A program made the position numbers and the translations under genes. The notes beneath the pieces were generated by a model. It was not told the DNA's origin. It was given only the letters and a program-made list of their open reading frames with translations, and did not search any database. This document shows, in pieces, positions 29,266 to 37,017 of a stretch of 64,000 nt of DNA (the stretch's first letter is position 1; every line of letters begins with the position of its first letter). The stretch lies in the NCBI RefSeq assembly GCF_027924605.1, contig NZ_AP027042.1, positions 5,309,524 through 5,373,523 on the forward strand. Direction: 5' to 3'. Source of the stretch: Dyella sp. GSA-30 (lineage in GTDB: Bacteria; Pseudomonadota; Gammaproteobacteria; Xanthomonadales; Rhodanobacteraceae).

Positions 29266-30426
29266 TCACTTCGCGGCGGCCACGGCTTTTTGCGCCGCGT
29301 CGTTGAGATCGTCGGCCGGCGTGATCGCCAGGCCGGAGTTGGCCAGGAGTTCGCGACCCTGTTCGACATTGGTGCCCTGCAGGCGCACCACCACCGGAAT
29401 CTTCAGACCCACTTCCTTCACCGCGGCGATGATGCCTTCGGCGATCATGTCGCAGCGGACGATGCCGCCGAAGATGTTGACCAGGATGGCCTTCACCTTG
29501 TCGGACGAGGTGATCAGCTTGAACGCCTCGGTCACGCGCTCCTTGGTGGCGCCGCCACCAACGTCGAGGAAGTTGGCCGGCTCACCGCCCGCCAGCTTGA
29601 TCACGTCCATCGTGGCCATGGCCAGGCCTGCGCCGTTGACCATGCAGCCGATGGTGCCGTCCATCGTGACGTAGTTGAGGTTGTACTGCACGGCAGCCGC
29701 TTCGGCCGCATCTTCCTGGGTCAGGTCGCGCATGGCGGCCAGGTCGGAATGACGGAACTCGGCGTTGTCGTCGGAATTGACCTTGCCGTCGAGGGCGGCG
29801 AGGTTGCCGTCTTCGAGGATCGCCAGCGGGTTCAGCTCGACGAGGGCCAGGTCCTTCTCGTTGAACAGCTTGTACAGGCCCAGCATGATCTTGGTCAGCT
29901 GAGTGACCTGCTTCGGATTGAGATCCATCGCGAAGCCGAGCTGGCGGCACTGGTAGGGCTGCAGGCCTTCGACGAAGTCCACCACGATGGTGTGGATGTC
30001 TTCGGGCGTGTCCTTGGCGACCTGCTCGATGTCCACGCCGCCGTGCTTGGAGGCAATGAACGACACCGACTTGGTGTCGCGATCGACCAGGATCGACAGG
30101 TACAGCTCCTTGGCGATGTTGGTGGCATCGGTGACCAGGACCAGGTTCACCGGCAGCGCACGGCCGGCGGACTGGTAGGTTTCCATGTTGGTGCCCAGCA
30201 TGCCCTTGGCGGCAGCGCGGACATCATCGAAGCTCTTGCAGAACTTGACGCCGCCGGCCTTGCCGCGGCCGCCTGCGTGGATCTGAGCCTTAACCATCCA
30301 CTGCGTGCCACCAAGGTGCTTGGCGGCGTCGACAGCGGCGTCGGGAGAGTTGGCAACCTTGCCCGGCGGCACGGCAATGCCGTACTGCGCGAACAGTTCT
30401 TTAGCCTGGTACTCGTGGAAATTCAT
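29266..30426 (-). CDS. sucC: Succinyl-CoA synthetase, beta subunit
   Basis: The 386-residue ATP-grasp subunit starts [19 protein letters not shown], as in other SucC proteins. [16 protein letters not shown] (nucleotide binding), [19 protein letters not shown] and [13 protein letters not shown] follow. The ATG at 30426 has GAGGT six bases upstream. It forms the sucCD operon; sucAB is not next to it here. Upstream is a 375-base gap shared with divergent pilS. Confidence 0.97.
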   Translation of the reverse strand: MNFHEYQAKELFAQYGIAVPPGKVANSPDAAVDAAKHLGGTQWMVKAQIHAGGRGKAGGVKFCKSFDDVRAAAKGMLGTNMETYQSAGRALPVNLVLVTDATNIAKELYLSILVDRDTKSVSFIASKHGGVDIEQVAKDTPEDIHTIVVDFVEGLQPYQCRQLGFAMDLNPKQVTQLTKIMLGLYKLFNEKDLALVELNPLAILEDGNLAALDGKVNSDDNAEFRHSDLAAMRDLTQEDAAEAAAVQYNLNYVTMDGTIGCMVNGAGLAMATMDVIKLAGGEPANFLDVGGGATKERVTEAFKLITSSDKVKAILVNIFGGIVRCDMIAEGIIAAVKEVGLKIPVVVRLQGTNVEQGRELLANSGLAITPADDLNDAAQKAVAAAK

Positions 30427-30801
30427 TCGATACCTCGAGCGAACGGGGGAAACAGTGAAAACCGCATGCCGATCCACCGGCATGGGTGAGGAAAGCGGAC
30501 GGCGGTACTACAACGCGCTGCCGGCATGCAGTGCGCTGCCGTCATGCCTTCGCATGACGAAAAACCGCGCAATACGGCCAGGTATTTTCGCGGAAGCGGG
30601 GGTCGATGGCAAAGGGTTGTTGCGGTGCAACGGGCGGCAACCGGGCCCTGGCGAACAAAATCCCTACCGATTCCGTGACTTCCCCGCTCAAGGCCACAAG
30701 CTAAAAGGTGGCGCAACCCGCAGTTCCCCATCCCCCGTTCCCTGTTCCCCCGCCCCATTCCTATACTGAGCGCATCGCCCACGCCATCGAGTGCCGCCCT
30801 G
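30427..30801. other. Divergent intergenic region sucC / pilS
   Basis: No gene is supported here. A hairpin with stem CGTCATGC / GCATGACG and loop CTTC lies at 30540-30559 in the sucC leader. An imperfect inverted repeat (CCGCG...AATAC / GTATT...CGCGG) lies at about 30569-30597. The region should contain the divergent promoters, but no clear consensus pair stands out. Confidence 0.5.
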
Positions 30802-32439
30802 GTGTCATCCACCGCACCGCCTGTCCCGTCCGCACCCCGCCAGGCCACCGAGGCGATCCGCCACGAACTGTCGTTTCTCAACTATTTCCGGCTGGTACAG
30901 GCGTTCATCTACGTCGGGCTGGCTTTCAGCCCACCCGGCCTGGGCTGGCCCAAGCTCAACGATGTGGGGTTCGCCCGCGACGTAGCGCTGGTCTTCCTGC
31001 TGTTTACGATCGTGGTACTGCTCCTGACCCGTCGGGGCACGCAGCGCAGCCGCCTGGTGGTCTCGGGCACCCTGGTCGTGGATATCGTCGCCGCGGTCCT
31101 GGCGGTGACGTCCATGCACGACGCGCGCATCGGCATCGCCATGATGCTGGCGGTGAACCTGAGCGCCGGCGCGTTGATTTTGCCACTGCGCCTGTCGCTG
31201 TTCTTCGCCGCGCTGGCCACCCTGGGCATCCTCGGCCATTCGGCGGTGGAACTGCCCAGTGCCGATGCCAATATGGACCGCGAACTGCTCGAATCGGGGC
31301 TGTTCGGCCTGGCCTATTTCGCCAGTACGCTGCTCTGCCATGTCCTGAGTCGGCAGATGCGCGCGACCGAGGCGCTGGCCGAGCAACGCAGCATCGACCT
31401 GGCCAACCTGTCGCAAGTGAACGAACTGATCATTCGTCGCATGAAGACCGGCGTGCTGCTGGTCGATGATGCCAACCGCATCCACCAGATCAACGAATCA
31501 GCGTGGATGTTGCTGGGCAACCCTTCCGCCGATCAGCGCGACCTGGGCCGCCTCGCGCCCGAATTGTCGCGTCGCCTGTATCACTGGATGACCTCCGGCA
31601 AGCTCGACGAGACCTCAACCCAGTTGGCTGATGGGGTGCCCGAGGTGGTGCCGCGCTTTACGCGTCTGGCGCCCAACGACGACTCGCACGTGCTGATCTT
31701 CCTCGACGACACGTCGCTGGTGTCGCGTCGCGCCGAAGAGCTCACGCTCAGTTCGCTGGGCCGCCTGTCCGCATCGATCGCGCATGAAATTCGCAATCCG
31801 TTGGCGGCGATCCGCTACTCCGCACAGTTGCTTGCCGAGTCGACTGACCTCAATGGCACCGATCAGCGCATGGTGGAGATCATCAACAACCACTGCGTGC
31901 GCCTGAACGAGATCATCGAAAACATCCTGCAGCTATCGCGGCGCGAACGCTCCCGCCCGGAAACGCTGGATCTCGGCCGCTGGGCGCTCGGTTTTGTCGA
32001 GGAATATCGCCAAGGCAACGACCTGGGCGAAGACTCGCTGCGCGTGATCGCCGGCAATGAGCCGGTCGCCGCGCTGGCCGACCCGCAGCAATTGCAACAG
32101 GTAGTGTGGAACCTGGTGCAGAACGCGTTGCGCTATGGCCGCATGCCGGGCCAGCCTGCGCGTGTAATGGTCGTAGCGCGACACGGCGAACATGGCGTGC
32201 CGATTCTCGAAGTGATCGATCGCGGTCCGGGTATCGCACCGAAAGTGGCGGCACAGATTTTCGAGCCGTTTTACACGACGCACGAATACGGCACGGGGCT
32301 TGGGCTGTATCTGGCCAGGCAGATGAGTGAGGCCAATCAGGCGTCGCTGGAGTACGTACGCGTAGCGGGTGGTGGCAGCTGTTTTCGGCTGGTGCTGACG
32401 CCGTCGTATAAGGGGAAGAATGTGGAAGCCGAGGCGTAA
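30802..32439 (+). CDS. pilS: Type IV pilus sensor histidine kinase PilS
   Basis: The 545-residue membrane kinase has an N-terminal region with about six hydrophobic segments (residues 25-170), a PAS-like segment (MKTGVLLVDDANRIHQINESA, truncated here), a HisKA domain with the phospho-accepting histidine 328 in SASIAHEIRNPLAAIRY, and an ATPase domain with WNLVQNALRYG and FYTTHEYGTGLGLYLA. PilS usually sits directly beside pilR and controls pilA through RpoN. Here pilR is 11 kb downstream (43472), separated by a sugar locus. The start is a GTG at 30802; it just precedes the ELSFLNYFRLVQAF membrane-anchor start typical of PilS. Confidence 0.9.
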   Translation: MSSTAPPVPSAPRQATEAIRHELSFLNYFRLVQAFIYVGLAFSPPGLGWPKLNDVGFARDVALVFLLFTIVVLLLTRRGTQRSRLVVSGTLVVDIVAAVLAVTSMHDARIGIAMMLAVNLSAGALILPLRLSLFFAALATLGILGHSAVELPSADANMDRELLESGLFGLAYFASTLLCHVLSRQMRATEALAEQRSIDLANLSQVNELIIRRMKTGVLLVDDANRIHQINESAWMLLGNPSADQRDLGRLAPELSRRLYHWMTSGKLDETSTQLADGVPEVVPRFTRLAPNDDSHVLIFLDDTSLVSRRAEELTLSSLGRLSASIAHEIRNPLAAIRYSAQLLAESTDLNGTDQRMVEIINNHCVRLNEIIENILQLSRRERSRPETLDLGRWALGFVEEYRQGNDLGEDSLRVIAGNEPVAALADPQQLQQVVWNLVQNALRYGRMPGQPARVMVVARHGEHGVPILEVIDRGPGIAPKVAAQIFEPFYTTHEYGTGLGLYLARQMSEANQASLEYVRVAGGGSCFRLVLTPSYKGKNVEAEA

Positions 32440-32555
32440 GAGCGCCCCTCACCCCAACCCTCTCCCCCGGCAAAGTGCATGGACCGGAGACATAGGTAAC
32501 AGGTGTTCGGGGACATGGGTTACACCTCGCAAAGGGCCGGGGTGAAGGGGCGCTC
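32440..32555. repeat. Family A palindromic repeat interrupted by an IS481-end-like footprint
   Basis: The left part (about 32440-32475) and right part (about 32531-32555) match the two sides of the family A intergenic repeat seen at 13762 and 48964. Between them lie about 55 unrelated bases containing two related direct units, ACATAGGTAACA (32490-32501) and ACATGGGTTACA (32513-32524), around GGTGTTCGGGG. As I recall, such sequence flanks IS481-family elements in this bacterial group. No transposase frame is present, so this would be a remnant or solo end. It lies immediately after pilS, exactly where the sugar locus begins. Confidence 0.55.
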
Positions 32556-33572
32556 TCACGTAGCGCGCACCACCAACTCCACGGGCAAAACTTCTGACTG
32601 CACCGTCTCGCCCTGGATCAACCCCAACACCTTGCGCGCCAGCAGCGTGCCGCCTTCCTGCCAGTCCTGACGCACCGAACTCAACGGCGGCATGAAGCTC
32701 GCCGCGAGCGGCATGTCGTCGTAACCGACGACCGCGACGTCATGGGGCACCTTGCGCCCCAATGCCTCCAGTGCACGAATCGCTCCCATCGCCAACAAGT
32801 CGCTGCAGGCAAACACCGCATCGAACGAAACGTCGCGCGCAGCGAGCGATTCGATCGCATCGATACCCGAGGCGACGGTGAACTCATCGCGACGGATCAG
32901 CAGCGGCTTGATGCCATGCAATCCCAATTCATCGACAAAGCCAGTCAGGCGCTCGAAGATTTCCAGATGCCCGGGGTTGCCGATAAATACCGGATTGCGG
33001 CGACCCTGGCCGACAAAATGCCTGGCCACGACAGCGCCGCCCTCGCGGTTATCGCTGCCGACTACGGTGTGTTCATCGTGCTCGGCCTGCGCACCCCACA
33101 CCACCATCGGCAGGCCCAGCTTGTCGAAGCGGCGCACCGCATCCTGCCGCACACCTTGCCCAAGCAGGATCATGCCGTCGGCGGCCTGCACCGCCGCCGC
33201 GGTAGCGCCCTGGCGCGTGGTCAGCAAGACGCTGTAACCGGCGGCGGTGAGCTCTTGCGAGATGCCGCCCAGCAGCACCAACGGATACGGATCGAACATG
33301 GTGCGGTCGTGGCTCGGCTTCATCTCCACGATGACCGCCACCGTGTAGCTGCGGCGGAGACGGAGGTTGCGCGCGCTGACATTGAGTTTGTAGCCGTGCT
33401 CCCTGGCCAGCGCCTGGAGGCGATCGCGCGTTTCGCGGTTGACCAGCGGACTGTCGCTGAGTGCGCGCGATACGGTGATCTTGGAAACCCCCGCCAACCG
33501 AGCCAGATCGGCCATGGTCAGGTTGGCAGGTAGCGTGTCCCGCGCTGGTGTTTTCCCGTGTTTGCCGCTCAA
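32556..33572 (-). CDS. LacI-family repressor of the alpha-glucoside locus
   Basis: The 338-residue regulator has an N-terminal helix-turn-helix (TMADLARLAGVSKITVSRALSD followed by hinge YKLNVSARNLRLRRSYTV). A periplasmic-binding-protein-like sensor domain follows, with FACSDLLAMGAIRALEALG and VAVVGYDDMPLAASFMPPLSSV. No ATG lies before the helix-turn-helix in frame. I took a TTG at 33572 preceded by GGGG; an internal ATG at 33515 would start directly at MADLARL. It is divergent from the GH65-phosphoglucomutase gene. A 44-base palindrome of LacI-operator type lies between them, so it is the likely local repressor. Confidence 0.88.
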   Translation of the reverse strand: MSGKHGKTPARDTLPANLTMADLARLAGVSKITVSRALSDSPLVNRETRDRLQALAREHGYKLNVSARNLRLRRSYTVAVIVEMKPSHDRTMFDPYPLVLLGGISQELTAAGYSVLLTTRQGATAAAVQAADGMILLGQGVRQDAVRRFDKLGLPMVVWGAQAEHDEHTVVGSDNREGGAVVARHFVGQGRRNPVFIGNPGHLEIFERLTGFVDELGLHGIKPLLIRRDEFTVASGIDAIESLAARDVSFDAVFACSDLLAMGAIRALEALGRKVPHDVAVVGYDDMPLAASFMPPLSSVRQDWQEGGTLLARKVLGLIQGETVQSEVLPVELVVRAT

Positions 33573-33729
33573 GACCAGACCCCATGAATCCTGTGCTGAT
33601 GGTGCCCTACAAATACCGGCGGTGGAACCTTCACCCTTGTATGCGCTTTGGCGGCTAAGTGAGTGAATTCCTTCACGAGCAGCCTCATCCAAAGCTAACC
33701 CCCCGTAAAACATAAGGAAATGCTGCGCC

Positions 33730-33773
33730 ACAGCAAATGATATCGATATCTTGATATCGATATCATTTGCTGT
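33730..33773. promoter_or_regulatory. 44-base perfect palindrome with two tandem LacI-type operators
   Basis: Two perfect 21-base arms (33730-33750 and 33753-33773) flank a TT. Each arm contains GATATCGATATC, itself palindromic with a central CG as LacI/GalR proteins prefer. The sites at 33739-33750 and 33753-33764 are 14 bases apart, allowing two dimers on one DNA region. It lies about 95 bases before the GH65 fusion start and about 160 bases before the LacI start. Confidence 0.8.
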
Positions 33774-33867
33774 AATGCTCCCGCCGCGCCGGGGAAGCGA
33801 TCCGCAATAAGTCGCCCCATCCGCCGGATCGCGACCAGACACAGCACGACCAAAAAGGGGATTTCCG

Positions 33868-36800
33868 TTGGAACACCATGACTCGGTGCCGGCCAAGGCC
33901 ACGGCGCAGGTACCGTCCAGCACCACGCCAACCGATCCCTGGGTGCTGACCCGTCGCTTCAACGACCCGGGCAGCTTTGCCCAGGACGAGAGCCTGTTTG
34001 CGCTTTCCAATGGCTCCCTGGGCGTGCGCGGCGGCCTGGAGGAAGGTGACAGCCCGACCCAGGGCAGCTTCCTGGCCGGCGTGTGGGAACGCACCCCGAT
34101 CGAGTACCACGAACGCTTCCCGGGCTTTGCCGCGCACACCGACACCCGCGTTCCGGTCGCCGACGCGACCCGCATCCACCTGCGTCTGGGCGACACCCCA
34201 GTGCGGCTTGAAGACGGCGAATGGCTGGATTTCTCTCGCTCGCTCGACCTGCGCTCGGGAACCTATCGCCGGCACCTGCGCTGGCGTTCGCCGGAGGGCT
34301 TCACCCTCGACATCGTCGCCGAACGGATCGTCTGTCTGGACGAGCCCGGCCTGCTGGCGATCCGCTATCGGGTGAGTTCGGTCGACTGTGACGGCCCGAT
34401 CACGCTCGAGTCGGCCATCAGCACCGCGCGCGACGCGGTCGAACAGGGCCACGATCCACGTATCGGCACCCGTCTCGACGGCGGCCTGAGCAATACCGAT
34501 ACCTTCGCCGAAGAAACCTTGGCCTGGGTCGGGCAACAAACCACGCACAGCGATATCCGCACGATCTGCGCACAGGGCCATACCCTGCTGGACGACAGTC
34601 TGGCGTTCCGTCATGCGGCCTTGGTGCCCCACGGCGTCATGCAGATATACGACGGCACGCTGCATCCGGGGAGCAGTGTCGCTATCGAAAAATACGCCGC
34701 GTACGCCTGGACGCGTCCGGCCGATTGTGAGCCGCACGCCGAACTGTTTGCACGCGCCGAGGCAGCACTGCAGCGTGGCATGCACACAGGCTTCGCCACC
34801 CTGCTCGCACGACAGACCACGCAGCTGGAGCGTTTATGGCAGGACGCCGACATCGCGATCGATGGCGATCCGCAAAGCGAGCAGGCGCTGCGCTTCAACC
34901 TTTTCCACGTGTTCCAGTCCAGCTCGCGCGACGGCAGCGGCAGCACCGCGGCCAAGGGCCTGACCGGCGAAGGCTATGAGGGCCATTATTTCTGGGACGC
35001 GGAAATCTTCATGCTGCCAGTGCTGGCGACGCTCTCGCCTGCGCTTGCACGCAGCATGCTGAGCTACCGGTATCGCACGCTGGAACGTTCGCGCCTGCAT
35101 GCGCGCGAACTCAACCATCCGCACGGTGCGCTGTATGCCTGGCGCACGATCAGCGGCGACGAATGTTCGGCGTACTTTCCTGGCGGCTCGGCGCAGTACC
35201 ACATCAATGCAGCGGTCGCATGGGCGATTCGCCTGTATGTCGACGCCAGCGGTGATCTCGATTTCCTGCGCGATTGCGGCGCGGAGATGCTGTTCGAAAC
35301 CGCGCGTATCTGGCTGGATATCGGCCACTTCAACCCGCGCCGCGGCGGGGCGTTCTGCATCCATGAAGTGACCGGGCCGGACGAATACTCCGCGCTGGTG
35401 CACAACAACCATTACACCAATCGCATGGCGCAGAAGCATCTGAACGATGCCGCTGCCACCGCCGTGTGGATGGCCGGTGTCGCGCCGGTGCAGTATGCGC
35501 AGCTGTGCAAGCGGATCGGCCTGGGCGAAGACGAAATCGCACAGTGGCGTCGCGCCGCCGACGCGATGTATCTGCCGGTGGACGAACAGCTTGGCATCTT
35601 TCCGCAGGACGACAACTTCCTCGAATTGCCGCGCTTGCATGTGCGCGCTGAAGAGGTGAAGAAGCCGCTATTGCTGCGCCTGCATCCGATGACCATTTAC
35701 CGCCATCAGGTATGCAAGCAGGCCGATACCGTGCTCGCCTTGATGCTCGCCGGCGAGAACGTCGACCGCGACGCCAAACGCCGCAACCTCGAATACTACG
35801 AAGGCGTCACCATCCACGACTCCACCTTGTCCGCGTCGACGTTCGGCGTGGTAGCGGCGGAAGTGGGCCAGACCGGCAAGGCGTATCGCTACTTCATCGA
35901 TACGCTGCGCGTGGATCTGGACGACTCCCACGGCAACGCCGCGCACGGCATCCACATGGCGGCGATGGCCGGTAGCTGGCTTACTTTCAGCTGGGGCTTC
36001 GGCGGCTTGCGCGTCATCGATGGCAAGCCTGCGCTCAGCCCGCGACTGCCCGTGGCATGGAACGGCTACCGGTTCGGCGTACGTTGGGGCAACGCGCAGT
36101 TGCGCGTGAACGTGAGCGGCGAAGGCGTCAACTACACGCTCGGTCGCGGCGATCTGTTGACCTTCTATCACGACGGTATCGAATACACCTTGCGCGCCGG
36201 CGAAAACCTGTCGCTGCCCCGCGCAGACAGCGGCCCATCGCATGATGACCCCAAGGCGGTGATCTTCGACCTCGATGGCGTGATTGCCGATACCGCCGTC
36301 GTGCATCTGGCGGCATGGAAACGACTGGCCGACGAACTGGGCGTGCCGTTCGACAACCGCACGGCCGAGCGCCTCAAGGGCGTGGACCGCATGGGTTCGC
36401 TGGAGATTCTGCTCGAAGGCAGCGACAAGACGTATAGCCACGCGGAAAAAGTAGCGCTGGGCGATCGCAAGAACGCTTATTACGTCGAACAGATCCAGCA
36501 CTTCGGTCCGCAGGACCTGCTGCCCGGCGCACGCGCCGCGGTCGAATCAGTGCGTACCGCGGGATTGAAGACCGCACTCGCGTCCGCCAGCCGCAATGCG
36601 CCCACGTTGCTCGAAAAGATGGGTATCGCCGAGCTGTTCGATTACGTGGTCGATGCGGCCAAAGTCACGCACTCCAAGCCGGACCCGGAAATCTTTCTCG
36701 CAGCCGCTGCCGCCTTGCATGTGGCGCCGGAGCATTGCCTGGGTGTGGAGGACGCGGCCGCAGGCATCGAAAGCATCCTCGCCGCCGGCATGCGTGCCGT

Positions 36801-36945
36801 CGGCGTGGGCGACCCCAAGGTGCTTGGCCGCGCAGAAGACGTTCTGCCGGGCATCGACGCCTTCGACATCCGACGTTACCTCGAATCGGCTTCAACCAGA
36901 CGGACCACCTCGGCGCAAGCCATGGCTGACAGCTCAGGAACATGA
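33868..36945 (+). CDS. GH65 alpha-glucoside phosphorylase fused to beta-phosphoglucomutase
   Basis: The 1025-residue two-enzyme fusion has no signal peptide. Residues about 25-780 are a GH65 phosphorylase with GEGYEGHYFWDAEIFM and the general-acid motif HEVTGPDEYSALVHNN (E506). The phosphate-site segment is STLSASTFGVVAAEV. Residues about 795-1005 are a HAD beta-phosphoglucomutase with DLDGVIADT (D801, D803) and SKPDPEIFLAAAAALH. GH65 phosphorylases invert and give beta-glucose-1-phosphate, exactly the substrate of the fused mutase, so the protein should turn a glucobiose (trehalose, maltose, kojibiose or nigerose) plus phosphate into glucose and glucose-6-phosphate. The start is a TTG at 33868 preceded by AGGGG; no ATG fits. 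Confidence 0.92.
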   Translation: MEHHDSVPAKATAQVPSSTTPTDPWVLTRRFNDPGSFAQDESLFALSNGSLGVRGGLEEGDSPTQGSFLAGVWERTPIEYHERFPGFAAHTDTRVPVADATRIHLRLGDTPVRLEDGEWLDFSRSLDLRSGTYRRHLRWRSPEGFTLDIVAERIVCLDEPGLLAIRYRVSSVDCDGPITLESAISTARDAVEQGHDPRIGTRLDGGLSNTDTFAEETLAWVGQQTTHSDIRTICAQGHTLLDDSLAFRHAALVPHGVMQIYDGTLHPGSSVAIEKYAAYAWTRPADCEPHAELFARAEAALQRGMHTGFATLLARQTTQLERLWQDADIAIDGDPQSEQALRFNLFHVFQSSSRDGSGSTAAKGLTGEGYEGHYFWDAEIFMLPVLATLSPALARSMLSYRYRTLERSRLHARELNHPHGALYAWRTISGDECSAYFPGGSAQYHINAAVAWAIRLYVDASGDLDFLRDCGAEMLFETARIWLDIGHFNPRRGGAFCIHEVTGPDEYSALVHNNHYTNRMAQKHLNDAAATAVWMAGVAPVQYAQLCKRIGLGEDEIAQWRRAADAMYLPVDEQLGIFPQDDNFLELPRLHVRAEEVKKPLLLRLHPMTIYRHQVCKQADTVLALMLAGENVDRDAKRRNLEYYEGVTIHDSTLSASTFGVVAAEVGQTGKAYRYFIDTLRVDLDDSHGNAAHGIHMAAMAGSWLTFSWGFGGLRVIDGKPALSPRLPVAWNGYRFGVRWGNAQLRVNVSGEGVNYTLGRGDLLTFYHDGIEYTLRAGENLSLPRADSGPSHDDPKAVIFDLDGVIADTAVVHLAAWKRLADELGVPFDNRTAERLKGVDRMGSLEILLEGSDKTYSHAEKVALGDRKNAYYVEQIQHFGPQDLLPGARAAVESVRTAGLKTALASASRNAPTLLEKMGIAELFDYVVDAAKVTHSKPDPEIFLAAAAALHVAPEHCLGVEDAAAGIESILAAGMRAVGVGDPKVLGRAEDVLPGIDAFDIRRYLESASTRRTTSAQAMADSSGT

Positions 36946-37017
36946 CCGTACTGAGCAGCAGTACCGCTCCTTAAGAAACACAACAACAGTATTTTTTCTT
37001 TGATGGGGAGGAACATC

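Noticed and set aside
30427-30801. Possible small gene between sucC and pilS
   Set aside because: Frames are short and unlike proteins; the stretch looks like divergent leaders with hairpins.
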